This document shows, in pieces, positions 8,346-17,725 of a stretch of DNA of 41,761 nt. This stretch comes from Zygnema cylindricum. Lineage: Eukaryota; Streptophyta; Zygnematophyceae; Zygnematales; Zygnemataceae. The position numbers and the translations under genes are program-made. The stretch lies in the NCBI GenBank assembly GCA_037447655.1, contig JBBHKE010001039.1, positions 292,472 to 334,232 on the forward strand, given 5' to 3'. Position 1 is the first letter of the stretch; each line of letters starts with the position of its first letter. The notes beneath the pieces were generated by a model that saw nothing but the letters and a program-made list of their open reading frames with translations, was not told the origin of the DNA and did not search any database.

Positions 8346-8388
8346 ACTAGAAAATAAAGGGTGTGTTAATATTTGAGTATTTTCTAGT
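8346..8388 (+). other. B PPT/U3 boundary hairpin, 11-bp arms
   Basis: ACTAGAAAATA (8,346-8,356) and TATTTTCTAGT (8,378-8,388) are perfect reverse complements. The 21-base loop holds AAGGGTG and the LTR start TGTTAAT (8,364). The 5' LTR has GTATTTTGTAGGT at the downstream arm and has no upstream partner, as expected. Confidence 0.75.
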
Positions 8389-9770
8389 TTTGTTTTAAGA
8401 TAGAAAATAATAGAGGTAGTATGCCTCTATCTCCCTTCTCTAAGCCCCCACACTTGTTGTAGTCAGTAAAGGCTGGATAGGGAGCTAGAGCTATGGCTAC
8501 CTAAGCTCTCCAAAAGAACAAGAGTAGGTTTACTAAAAAGGTATTTGACAAACCCAAGATTTGATCCTGGTACCTACCATCCGTCTAACAACCCATAGCC
8601 GTTAGCTTTGTCTGTTTAGTCTAGGTCAAGTGCTAGGACATATTGGGTTTGATAGATTTTTTAATAGTTACTCGCACGGTATTTCATTTAACTTGGTTAC
8701 AGTATAAAGGGCATAAAAACAACTGTACTTTAAGTAGCGGACGAAACAAATAGTATAGACATTTGTTATGACGGTCCAGATACAATTCCGTTTTCAAATG
8801 ACGGTCGTGGTGCAAGCCGGGATTTCGAAGTGGGCGACGTGGCGTTTTCAGGAACCGCCACTCCGGATGACATGTGGCAAGTTCCTAGAGGATCTCGGGA
8901 TATCCTAAAGAACGATGACAACTCCGGATGTGACAAATGTCAAATTATGGCGATGTCTTACAAGGACCGTAAAGAAAGTACTCTGACACCTGTACTATCT
9001 TTACGGTATAGTCGTATGAGTAGTTCGTATGTTGAACCTCATAGAGTCCTATGATTGGTTCCGTGTTGACATATAATTTCAACGCTCAACACAGAACGAT
9101 GACCATTGAAATTCAACGTTCAAAAAAGATTAATTAGGCAAGTCAAAATAACACGTGGCATCATCTTATAGAATGCCTGAGAGAAAAGGGACAAAACGAC
9201 GACGACTTTTTTGCCACGTGGCAGACCGAGAGTGGTGCCGCGTAATTCCGTTCATAAAGTACGGCGGCTAGCGTACTTTAGATGTACATTATGTAGTGTG
9301 CGATAATCTGATAAGGCTAGAGGGGCTATGATGGGTTATAGGAATTATAATTTTATTTTTTTGTAGATAGCTGCCTCTCTCTAAGAGCACCCTTTGGAGA
9401 AAAGGCTCACTTTGAGCAGACATAACTACCAACTTAGTTGACCAAATTCAGTGATTGTTTTTGCTCTGGACTCACAAGCGTCGAGTCTACACAAGGATGT
9501 AGTTGGTCAAAGTGTTTGCGTGCCAAGGTGGCTGCATTTCTAAGGGAAAGTCAAAGTGGGGAATGTTATTCAAAATCATATTCTAACTTTGCATTCTATG
9601 AAGGAACTGAGTACACAAAAACTCTTATTTCAGAAGGATGAAGCTCTAATGAGGTTTTGATTGTGAAAGGGTAAATCATATGGGTTTATATAAACTTGGA
9701 GTTGGCACTATCTAGATTAGCTTCTTTGGATCTAAGAATTCTGTGTGGCAATGGAGCCCATAGAATTTCA
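8364..9770 (+). mobile_element. 3' LTR of element B
   Basis: Direct repeat of 4,957-6,385, starting TGTTAATATTTGAG and ending GAATTTCA. G-box copies are at 9,151-9,160 and 9,213-9,222 (GCCACGTGGC, a perfect palindrome where the 5' LTR has GCTACGTGGC). The flanking AATTA at 9,771 is followed at once by the A1 RT frame. Confidence 0.85.
9213..9222. promoter_or_regulatory. Palindromic G-box GCCACGTGGC in B 3' LTR
   Basis: Perfect 10-bp palindrome with a CACGTG core. Confidence 0.4.
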
Positions 9771-9775
9771 AATTA
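9771..9775. repeat. Target-site duplication of element B, right (AATTA)
   Basis: Partner of 4,952-4,956. Confidence 0.7.
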
Positions 9776-10521
9776 CATTTTGGGTATTCACGTAGAAAGG
9801 GATAAAAATAAGAGATTAATACAATTGACTCAAAAAAAAGTTATTGGAAACATGTTAGATGAGTATGGAATGCGGGGGCAAAACGGTTTGTAACTCCAAT
9901 GGAGTTTTGGCAAAAGTTAGAGGGAGAAGAGACAAAACCGGGTGTTATTGTTAGTGAGTATTTAGAGTCACGGAAAGATGATCTTATGAAACTAATACCT
10001 TACAGACAAATAGTGGGAATTTTAATATATTTCATTAATTGTACCCGTCGTGATATTGCTGTAGCAGTTGGTGTACTAAGCAGAAGTCTACAAAATCCAA
10101 GAAAATTTGGCCTTGATGCAGGAAGAAGAGTCTTAAGATATTTGGCAGGAACCAAAGACCTCAAACTCACACTAGGCGGAGGAGAAAAGAAGCTGCATAC
10201 ATGGAGTGATGCAAGGTATGGCGACATGTGAAGCCGAAAATCCACCATGGGATTCGTTCTGCAAATTGGGAACGAGACTTGATGCAAGAGCAAAATACTT
10301 CAAAAGGTCACGGCACAGTCGAATATGGAGCTAGCTTACAAGGCAGCAAGCTCTGCCCTCAAAGAACTCTTATAGGTAAAATCCATGCTGCAAGAATTGG
10401 GATAGATGCAGGTTGGTCCACAGGTGATCTGGTGTGATAACCAAGCTGCCATTGCCATTGCCTCTAACCTGAGTAACCAATTCAAGATTAAGCACATGGA
10501 TGTAAGATTACACTTTGTAAG
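9776..10521 (+). pseudogene. A1 RT C-terminus and RNase H pseudogene
   Basis: It resumes the frame cut at 4,956: ILGIHVERDKNKRLIQ, then IGNMLDEYGMRG, then after a stop and shift near 9,891 the phrases NCTRRDIAVAV, RVLRYLAGTKDLKLTLGG and TWSDARYGDM. Further stops occur at 10,229, in the segment parallel to CCWSSKLQKV of A2, and at about 10,372 and 10,402. The RNase H motif VIWCDNQAAIAIASN and KHMDVRLHFV are still legible. The gene ends abruptly at 10,521, exactly where TGTTGATTTTGG begins, so A3 appears to have inserted here. The remainder of A1 is not found in the window. Confidence 0.8.
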
Positions 10522-11252
10522 TGTTGATTTTGGAAAGTTTTAAGGCTATTGAAATTAGTTTGATGACAGGGAGACAAATCTACAAGGACACGCGTCGTCA
10601 CTTAAAGCTCATTACAGGTTTTCGAAAGGCACTTACATCCAAATACACATGTCACACATTGGGTGGGAAAACACAACTGCGATGCAATAACAGAGTTGCG
10701 ACACAGTTAAGACGACGCAATTGCGACACATACAGTAAAACGAAACTGCGATTATTGTTGATATGGTCAGTACGGACAATGTAGTCGCGAAAATCAAAAT
10801 GTGATTCTATACAAAACAAAGCAACTGCGATGGATGTGAATCTAGTCAACAGAGGAGATTCATAGGATGATCACGTTGAACTTAGCCGCCAAATGAATTA
10901 TACGATTACTTAGTATAGATTATGAGTAGTGCTGAATAGCTTAGTAGTAGCTTCGCGGTAGCTTGACAGATTAGTGTTAGCTTGGTTGTTTGATGTACCT
11001 CTCAAGTACACTTCCATCATCGCTATAACACAGATATAAGAATTAGGACGTAGAACATTTTAATGTATCCAAACTTCCAAGTTGTAGAACTGCAAACAGA
11101 TTTTGGGAAACTTATGAGTGTTATATCTTGAGTGTTGTCGCGTGAATTCTGCTGAAACTTTAGGAGTTGTCAGTGTTTATGCTGCTCTATATTTTGATAG
11201 AGCTTTGTGAAGTTTGGATGATTGTATAAGAGTTTGTGAGCACTTGAAAACA
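10522..11252 (+). mobile_element. 5' LTR of element A3
   Basis: TGTTGATTTTGGAAAG...GAAAACA, about 731 bp, aligning with the A2 LTR (24,785-25,452) over its second half: GCTTGACAGATTAG, GTACCTCTCAAGTACAC, GAGTGTTGTCG. It lacks the CAGCAG-rich tract of the A2 LTR and carries CAACTGCGAT-type repeats instead. The ends are inferred from TG...CA form and from the position of the candidate primer site. Confidence 0.7.
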
Positions 11253-11258
11253 ACTGTT

Positions 11259-11271
11259 TGGTAGGATTCTT
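11259..11271 (+). promoter_or_regulatory. Candidate primer-binding site of A3
   Basis: TGGTAGGATTCTT, starting with TGG six bases after the proposed LTR end and identical in A2 (25,459-25,471). It would pair with a tRNA 3' end; I cannot name the tRNA. Confidence 0.35.
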
Positions 11272-11292
11272 GATAGTTTCTGAAAGTGTATC

Positions 11293-12215
11293 ATGTCTAC
11301 TTCTACTACTACTGCTGCTCCTCCACCTGCACCGGTGGTCGTAGAACAATAGGATATGAGCGTGTCATCAAGAATTCCTAACTTATCAGGGGAGAAATAT
11401 ATTTATTGGGCGGATATGGTGGAGACTCACTTTGAGAATGTTATTCTTTTAGATATATTGGATGGTTTGCTGGATGAATCGTCATGGTCAAAGTAAAATA
11501 CTTAGACTCGTTTTATTCTCAAATTATGTATATCTAAGGAATTAGCTTTGTCTCGGATATAAATGAAAAAAAAACAATAGATATCTGGACATCTCTTAAA
11601 AATGATTATGAAAAAGGTAATGTCCAGGAAAAGCTTCACGTGGCTGGAAAAAATTGGGACTATAAGTACACTTGCGGTACCATGGCTGAATATGCTAACA
11701 AATTTTGCATCCTTATAGATGCACATGCTTGTGCAGGTGGCTTGTTTCCTCTATTTCAACTAGCAGCATTGCTAATGCGCGGTCTCCCTCTTAGTATGAA
11801 AGGAGCGTCTGATATAACAATAAATATTTTAGTAGAAGTGGAAGCTACATCTAATATTCTCAATGTTGAGCAAGTAGAGGCCTTCAATTCAGTCTTTGAG
11901 AAGAAATGACAGTTTAATCAGCAAAGAAGAAAGGACAGTTTAATCAGCAAAGAAATCAGTTTAATTCACAATATCAGTTCAGACAGTTTAATCAAGGTGG
12001 AAATAGACAATCGAACACTCCATGGTTTTATTGTAGTGAGAGAGGTCATGGATATAAGTTCTTTCCTACGCATAAAAAGGCTAACAAAACTGGTTTATAC
12101 AGGCTGTGATGGCAACAAAGTCAGTTTTACAAAAGCTTCACGGGACCTACACATCGTGGAAATGCACTGTTTCAGCTTCTTTGTCTCTCCAAGACAAGAC
12201 TTTGACATTTTTTGA
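11293..12215 (+). pseudogene. gag: A3 gag pseudogene
   Basis: ATG at 11,293 opens MSTSTTTAAPPPAPVVVE, a Ser/Thr/Pro-rich N-terminus also found at 25,493. A stop follows at about 11,350, then RIPNLSGEKYIYWADMVETHF, a copia Gag N-terminal signature. After frame changes the UBN2 capsid continues as NDYEKGNVQEK, NWDYKYTCGTMAEYANKF and LLMRGLPLSMKG. A direct duplication of the GACAGTTTAATCAGCAAAGAA phrase lies near 11,909-11,955. The zinc knuckle is legible near 12,030 (YCSERGHGYKFF, last Cys replaced). It encoded the capsid precursor and is now broken. Confidence 0.75.
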
Positions 12216-12555
12216 TGAGGATGACACGGATCTCTTTGCTATGGCGGCGGCAATGGAGGTCTCGAAAGACACTGGATGGATTATGGATACGGGAGCGTCA
12301 GCTCACATGTGCTAGAACAAAGCTATCCTCAAAAATCTGAAAACAACGCCGGAGAAATTTTTTTGTTTTGCTTCTGGGTTGAGTGTCTAGACAAGTGTTG
12401 TGGGTGATGTATCTTTGCTAGTTGATGTAGAAGGAAAGGCAATTGAAATGACACTTCACAATGTCCTCATTGTCCTTGTCTTTAAGAAAAAAATGTTTTC
12501 TACGTCTTTGGTAGAGAGTAAAGGTTTTGAGGTCAATTTGAAAAATAATTGTAGC
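12216..12555 (+). pseudogene. A3 protease pseudogene
   Basis: WIMDTGASAHMC (12,277-12,312) keeps the aspartic protease active-site triad Asp-Thr-Gly. A stop follows at once (12,313) and another near 12,388. DVSLLVDVEGKA and FSTSLVESKGFEVNLKN parallel A1. The coding match ends at about 12,548. Confidence 0.75.
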
Positions 12556-12720
12556 ATTAAACATCATTCTTAAAGATGAGCTAGACTTGATAAATTTATT
12601 AGAAATGACAGAGTAGCAAAAGCAACAAAAGTAGAGGAATATGTTATTCTATGTTGCATCTGTGAAATTGTCCCACATATGCGAACACTAAAAACTAATT
12701 CACTACATAAAAATTAATGT
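12556..12720 (+). pseudogene. A3 integrase-RT linker remnant after internal deletion
   Basis: Directly after the protease the sequence matches the A2 linker near 22,650 (NII-KDELD, then MTE-QKQQK), so about 1.3 kb including all of the integrase core has been lost. The match fades near 12,690, and the minus-strand LTR of element E begins at 12,721. Confidence 0.6.
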
Positions 12721-13476
12721 TGTTTTAGATATTTACAGATAGTGGTCGTACATACATTGTGCCACTTGCTTAGTCAGCAATTGGCAAATCCGTCCAAATT
12801 ATTGTAAGCGTCAATACTAATCAATTCTGAATTTACAGATCATCGTAAGATGTAAAGTAGATCTTCGCGATGGACGACACGTATCCAAATCATTATTTGT
12901 GGTCTCATTTCAATTTGATGCTTAGTCAACATGGTTCACATAAGTCTAGCTGACTGTTGTTGTGCGGTACGAAGCACCTGAGTGTGTACCGCGCGCTTTG
13001 TCACTTGTGGTCCCGCGCGAATCGCGTCCGTCGACACAATTCGGATCAACGTTCCATAATGAATCCGTACAGTCAATTTATTGGATTTCCGGTCCAAACA
13101 TCATTTGTTCGATTCTGCGAATCCGCTCGTTCGATGTTAGACACGTGTATGTGAGTGTCGGCGCCATTCCAAAATACCTGCAAAATCCTCATCTGTTGAC
13201 GCGTGTCCCTGTAGAAGTACGGTACACTCTTTTGTCCTTTTACTACTATAACACTATTAGGGGTCAGTACTAAAGTGTGTAAACCAAAAATTATTCTAAG
13301 TACTAATCCCTCTCTCACAAACCTATTTACTACGTACTAAAGTTTTCAAATCACAACACTTTCTACTCTAATGGAGGTACATACAAACGTAAGGACGTAA
13401 AATTTATTTAGAGATCGAATAATTCCTTTCACAACCACCACTACTCAACATTCAAAAACAAAAAAAAAGAACAACA
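12721..13476 (-). mobile_element. 3' LTR of element E (minus strand)
   Basis: On the minus strand it begins TGTTGTTCTTTTT and ends CTAAAACA, about 756 bp, close to the 725 bp of the D LTRs. Its ends TGTT...AACA are inverted. It holds a CGCGATTCGCG hairpin near 13,015-13,030 on the plus strand, in the position class of the GGACGCGA...TCGCGTCC hairpin of D. Only one copy of this LTR is present, so its limits are inferred. The ORFs in it (12,957-13,273) are unlikely to be genes. Confidence 0.5.
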
Positions 13477-13497
13477 CATCGCCACTTTATCTGTTGA
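13445..13497 (-). other. E PPT/U3 boundary with short inverted repeat
   Basis: TCAACA (13,445-13,450) and TGTTGA (13,492-13,497) bracket the interior/LTR junction. Only 6 bp, so weaker than in the other elements. Confidence 0.35.
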
Positions 13498-13978
13498 CGT
13501 CACCACTGCTTCGCAGCCTCTTGCCATTTCCCAACCTTCTTGAAAAAATGCCCCCTTGCAAAATTCATCCTGTAACAGCACCCCTATTACCATAAACGCC
13601 AAATTTTCCTTTCATTAATGCCATAACACCTCTCCAGTAAATCCGAATTTCCACCCGTATTCGTCACTTAGCCATGTTATCAAATTTGTCGAAAAGCTAT
13701 CTCCTACACACTTTTATCAAACAATCGTTGTACCTTCTCCCCTATTAAATACTTCCACGCCTTCTGCTTCCTTCGATATAACTTACATAAGTTAATGCAC
13801 CTACTTCTCTTAAAGGTTCCTAAAATATCGCTCACGTCCCTCCATTTTCCTGTCACACATTTTCTCAACGTTGCTTGTTTTGTTCTTCGGTGTGATCGAT
13901 TTTGTAACATGTTTCTTCTCCAGCTGTTTTTGTGCAATCTTTATCTTTTCCTTGTTTCCTTATGAATTCTTGATCTGT
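13498..13978 (-). other. E 3' interior, mostly non-coding
   Basis: On the minus strand the sequence contains AAGAGGCTGCGAAGCAGTGG, similar to GCGCAGCGGAAGCAGTGGAG just before the PPT of D1. An ORF at 13,704-13,937 (minus) matches no copia domain I know. Integrase core, RT and RNase H are absent, so an internal deletion joins the integrase start to this region. Confidence 0.5.
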
Positions 13979-14710
13979 TTATTGAATTTGTAGTTTTTCC
14001 CATGTGAGGCGAGAGAAGTCGTCCACCACCACCATAATATATTTGTTTCCACCAATCGTCTCCGGTTTCACCTCCCCACATAAATCAATATGCACAACAT
14101 CAAGCGGATGCTTAGATCGATACATTGGATCCTTAACCGGATGCGGCTTTCGGATTTGTCTCCCCTTACTACATCCCTCACATCCGTTAATTTTCTTCCC
14201 CGACACCAAATCTAATCTCCTTACGCTCCCATTTTTAATCATCCATCCTAAACTCCCTTCGGATGCGTGACACATACGGTGGTGCCATAAAGTTAGATCG
14301 CCTTTCAATTCAGAGATTTGCAAAATAATTCCGCCAAAATTTGGGGGGGATTTCGGCCGATGCCATTTTAAACGACTATGCATAAATTTCGTGACTTCTC
14401 CTTCGCCTATTAGTACGCCATCAGATCGTATGATTTTTATTAAGGAGTCGCCATACGCAAGTACGCTGACGCGCGTTCATTGAATTTGTGGTGCACTGAG
14501 AATATTCATTGAACCTTCAAGTAAGTACAAAACATTTGTTAGTTGAGTTTGCGTCACTTTTTCAAAACCACATGCGTCCAAAATTGATAAATCTAAACGT
14601 ACAGTACCCACTGTACCAATCGAAATCACTTGTCCAATTGCGACAGTGATTCGGTTTGAGACCGTGAGTTGACGCATCTCGTCAAAAAGCTACGCGTCCG
14701 TATATACGTG
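13979..14710 (-). pseudogene. E protease end, GAG-pre-integrase and integrase start
   Basis: Minus-strand translation gives QTQLTNVLYLLEGSMNILS (C-terminal part of the copia protease, 14,477-14,580), then after a stop at about 14,480 and a shift, LTLWHHRMCHASEGSLGWM and INGCEGCSKGRQIRKPHP, the GAG-pre-integrase HHCC segment. HPLDVVHIDLCGEVKP carries the first integrase Asp, and NKYIMVVVDDFSRLTW follows. The frame then runs into unrelated codons and a stop at 13,979. The match to A1 and A2 is only moderate, so this is a different copia family. Confidence 0.8.
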
Positions 14711-14934
14711 GTGAGACGTGTTGTTTTTGAAAAGTGAGTTTCGTGCGTACACAATCGTTCGTGAATACTTGACGTGATTTTTAATGCGTATGCTATCTTG
14801 ATTTACTTTGGAGGTTAGAATGGATTTGCGAATCGGGGGAGTAATGGTACTGATTGTTTTGGGATGTACGGAATTAATTGAGTGGCACAAACAAACGTAA
14901 GGAAAGATACGGAATATATGAGTCAAATGTACGG

Positions 14935-14953
14935 CGGATCGCGAAGCGATCCG
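14935..14953. other. Hairpin CGGATCGC-GAA-GCGATCCG in D1 5' LTR
   Basis: Identical to 1,173-1,191 and 16,758-16,776. Confidence 0.75.
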
Positions 14954-15189
14954 ATTGGGAATGTTTTGGAAAAGTACGCCGCAGGTACGAATCACAATGA
15001 TGACGAAAGGAATTCGAACTTAAAGTGGAGTGAGCGACATTGAGTGAAAAGGACGCCGCCAGTACGGACTAATTTGGATGAGGTGACGTCAGTTCGTTAA
15101 GTGGATTGTGTTATCGCGTGCCACGACATCAATTATGCCGAATAAGAAGCTACGGACGGCGGCGTCGTCAGTTTGGTCATTTTAGTGAG

Positions 15190-15207
15190 GGACGCGAAAT
15201 CGCGTCC
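15190..15207. other. Hairpin GGACGCGA-AA-TCGCGTCC in D1 5' LTR
   Basis: Perfect 8-bp arms. The D2 LTR has one changed base (1,310-1,327). Confidence 0.7.
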
Positions 15208-15263
15208 ATCATGTGATATTTATTTTGGACCGTCCCCATTCATTTGACTAAATTCGTAAGGTT

Positions 15264-15271
15264 TATAAATA
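15264..15271 (+). promoter_or_regulatory. TATA box candidate of D1 5' LTR
   Basis: TATAAATA inside GGTTTATAAATATTTAC. The 3' LTR reads GTGTAAATATTTAC and the D2 LTR CTTGTAAATATTTAA, so only this copy has the consensus. Confidence 0.4.
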
Positions 15272-15443
15272 TTTACAACAATGTTTTGTCCTATGTGTAT
15301 TAATTATTAGTGTAGATCTTTTGTTTATGACATATCACGAAGTATTCGGGTATACTCACATTAATAGAGGTAGTTGATAGGTTACGTACGGATGAAATGC
15401 CTCCGTAGAGTCAGTAGTAAGCTTTGTATATTTGTAGGACTTT

Positions 15444-15810
15444 TAGAGGAAGAGGCTAATAAAGAGGCTTTAAAAAATAGGGGGAATTTTCAAGGTGTCA
15501 GATCACAGTTCCAGAGAAATAGAAAAAGTTGTAAGGGAGAAAGAAATAGAAAACGTTGTAAGGGAAAAAAAAAATTACTGAAATGATTTAGGGCATACTT
15601 TCAGGGTATGTCCGATATATAAAAGTGCATGTGTCACAAGAACTTTCAAAAGGGGATGGGATGACAATCGAGTTCGACCTCCTAAATGAACGGTTACAAT
15701 TTCCCATCGGCGAATTTGTGTGCTTGTCGATTGTTGCTTTTCAAAATATGGAAAATGAGGAGGGAAAAGAAATATATGTTGTCACCGAAAATGGAGTGGA
15801 GAAATAGGTG
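15444..15810 (+). pseudogene. gag: D1 gag C-terminal remnant with zinc knuckle
   Basis: Directly after the 5' LTR comes a frame with EEEANKEALKNRGNFQ and basic repeats NRKSCKGERNRKRCKGKK (to 15,583), a typical nucleocapsid region. A stop and then NDLGHTFRVC (about 15,586-15,615) is a degenerate CCHC knuckle. A further frame (15,625-15,807) reads IEFDLLNERLQFP and ends in an acidic stretch. The N-terminal capsid is missing, so a deletion joins the LTR to the middle of gag. Confidence 0.55.
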
Positions 15811-16515
15811 ACGGAAAAAGAGTCAGTTTTTGTCAATTCTTCCAACGACAGATTGGTGAGTGATAAAGATTTGCAAGAGGAAGAGGTTACTGGAGTGAGA
15901 ATACTAGGAGGAAGTGAAGGTGATTTGGAAGTGGAAACTGAAAATAATTAACAAGAGGAGATTAATACACTTAGAGAAGGAGAGAGGAAAAGTGTTCAGA
16001 AAATTGGAGTAAGTGAAGAAGTTTATAATTACGGAAAAGAAAATAAAATTGCGAAATCGAAAAATTACCAAAACTCAATAAGAAAACGAAAGGAAAAAGT
16101 AGAATTCAAATATTCAACCGTAGAAGAAAACATGTGCTGAAAGTGGTCAAATGAAAACGACGTGAAAAGTGATTGTATGGAGGTGATTACCTTTAACATT
16201 CGATAATATTTGTGGAATTTCGAATTTAGCATTTTGATTTTTGAAATTGGTTGAAAAAGAAAGTTTTTAACTTTTGAAGACCTAGAAAAAGGCAGCGGAA
16301 GTAATGGTATGTTTAGAGAACACGCATTTTGGAAGAAATGGCACCAGGAAGCTGGAGCATTCTTGGCGCAGCGGAAGCAGTGGAGACTTTGGACACATCT
16401 TGCTACGCTGCTATGCTACGCTGCTATGTTGTTATGCTGCCTTTATTCGACATCGCAGTTGCGCTGCTTTGACATCGCAACCATAGCAGTTACTCTACTC
16501 TTATTTTATTCCGCA
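15811..16515 (+). other. D1 3' interior, no intact gene
   Basis: Purine-rich sequence with short Glu/Lys-rich runs, then the block shared with 1-430 (GGCAGCGGAAG and CTGCTAT repeats). No pol motif in any frame. Confidence 0.55.
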
Positions 16516-16516
16516 T

Positions 16517-16569
16517 GCACGAAACTAAATTTTCGAGGGAGTGTTGTTTTTGAAAAGTGAGTTTCGTGC
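16517..16569 (+). other. D1 PPT/U3 boundary hairpin, 10-bp arms
   Basis: GCACGAAACT (16,517-16,526) and AGTTTCGTGC (16,560-16,569) are perfect reverse complements around the tract CGAGGGAG and the LTR start at 16,542. Confidence 0.75.
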
Positions 16570-16757
16570 GTACACAATGGTTCGTGAATACTTGACGCGA
16601 TTTTTAATGCGTATGGTATCTTGATTTACTGTGGAGGATCGAATGGATTTGCGAATTGGAGGAGTTATGGTACTAATTGTTTTGGGATGTACGGAATTAA
16701 TTGAGTGGCGCAAACAAACGTAAGGAAAGATACGGAATATATGAGTCAAATGTACGG

Positions 16758-16776
16758 CGGATCGCGAAGCGATCCG
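16758..16776. other. Hairpin CGGATCGC-GAA-GCGATCCG in D1 3' LTR
   Basis: Third copy of the GCGAAGC-centred hairpin. Confidence 0.75.
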
Positions 16777-17012
16777 ATTTGGAATGTTTTGGAAAGGTAC
16801 GCCGCAGGTACGAATCATAATGATGACGAAAGGAATTCGAACTGAAAGTGGAGTGAGCGACATTGAGTGAAAAGGACGCCGCCAGTACGGACTAATGTGG
16901 ATGAGGTGACGTCAGTTCGTCAAGTGGATTGTGTTATCGCGTGACACGACATCAATTATGCCGAATAAGAAGCTACGGACGGCGGCGCCGTCAGTTTGGT
17001 CATTTTGGTGAG

Positions 17013-17030
17013 GGACGCGAAATCGCGTCC
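17013..17030. other. Hairpin GGACGCGA-AA-TCGCGTCC in D1 3' LTR
   Basis: Same as 15,190-15,207. Confidence 0.7.
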
Positions 17031-17264
17031 ATCACATGATATTTATTTTGGACGGTCCCGGTTCATTTGACGAAATTCATCAGGTGTGTAAATATTTACA
17101 ACAATGTTTTGTCATATGAGTATTAATTAATAGTGTGGATCATTAGTTTATGACATATTACGAAGTATTCGGGTATACTCACATTTATAGAGGTATTTGA
17201 TAGGTTACGTACGGCTGGTTTGCCTCCGTACAGTTAGTAAGCTCAATGTATATTTGTTGGACTT

Positions 17265-17725
17265 AGTCATATTTTGGACTTAGGAAAATTTTGGTACCAA
17301 ATCTGTTTTTTGTCATTTTTGGTAATCTCATCTGAGAATTGCTCTCTAATCTATTGGCAGAATAATCTGAAATTTGGCATGTGTGATCCTCCTTACATTG
17401 GCAATATTTTAAAAATTTTGCAGACCTATTGCGAGTCTGGTTTGCTTAGGTCTTCATTGTGAAGTTGGTCAGACTAATCAAAGTTTTGGCAGATTGTTTT
17501 TTTTGCAACTTTGACTCAGTGATCTGAAAAGTCTGTTTGGTATTTTTATATTAATATTTGTGAAAATATTAAGTGGTCTATAAAATATCTGTTGATATAT
17601 TTTCAGCCTGTTTTGTTCATTCTCTAGAATTCTGGGTGGGTTCAAAGTAGGTTGTTTTTGGGATAGTCGGTGGTGCTCCAAATGGTAAATCCATATGGCT
17701 GGACATGGCTATGGACAACAAAAAA
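17265..17725 (+). repeat. Repeat C, copy 2; empty site of the Harbinger-like insertion
   Basis: Matches C1 from GACTTAGTCAT onward to the ATG-led phrase ending in GGACAACA. At 17,26x the LTR runs straight through GACTTAGTCAT, where D2/C1 has the 787-bp TIR element between two TTA copies. Confidence 0.65.

Larger units (their letters stand above)
4957..9770 (+). mobile_element. Element B: gag-only Ty1/copia LTR retrotransposon
   Basis: It has two direct LTRs (4,957-6,385 and 8,364-9,770), both TG...CA, a primer-binding site, a broken gag, no pol, a polypurine tract and a 5-bp TSD. It sits in the RT gene of A1 between the codons for AKY and ILG. The interior is only about 2.0 kb. A gag-bearing, pol-less element with long LTRs fits the non-autonomous TR-GAG class, which would need proteins from another element. 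The LTRs differ at many positions (for example TATCGTGG/TCTCGGG regions), so insertion was not recent. Confidence 0.8.
12721..14718 (-). mobile_element. Element E: truncated minus-strand copia element
   Basis: On the minus strand the order is protease end, GAG-pre-integrase, integrase start, a non-coding 3' interior, a PPT-like boundary and an LTR that ends at 12,721. The 5' LTR and gag are missing because D1 starts at 14,719. The element probably entered A3, whose sequence is traced to about 12,690. Confidence 0.65.
14719..15443 (+). mobile_element. 5' LTR of D1
   Basis: TGTTGTTTTTGAAAAGTGAG at the start; the end near GTATATTTGTAGGACTT is approximate. A TATAAATA box lies at 15,264-15,271. 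Contains hairpins at 14,935-14,953 and 15,190-15,207. Confidence 0.75.
14719..17264 (+). mobile_element. Element D1: pol-less copia-like element with two LTRs
   Basis: Direct LTRs (14,719-15,443 and 16,542-17,264) flank a 1.1 kb interior with a degenerate gag zinc knuckle and no pol. The LTRs differ at roughly one base in twenty in the first 230 bp I compared, so this is younger than element B. I could not find a clean target duplication: the left flank is element E and the right flank is repeat C2. It may therefore be part of a tandem or recombined array. Confidence 0.7.
16542..17264 (+). mobile_element. 3' LTR of D1
   Basis: Direct repeat of 14,719-15,443, starting TGTTGTTTTTGAAAAG. It continues without a break into repeat C2, as the D2 LTR does into C1 once the Harbinger-like insert is removed. 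Confidence 0.75.

Noticed and set aside
12957-13273. ORFs of 65-103 codons in the E LTR
   Set aside because: Overlapping frames on both strands inside an LTR, without domains.
14690-14995. Minus-strand ORF similar to one at 16,525-16,863
   Set aside because: The similarity only reflects that both lie in the two LTRs of D1; no known domain.
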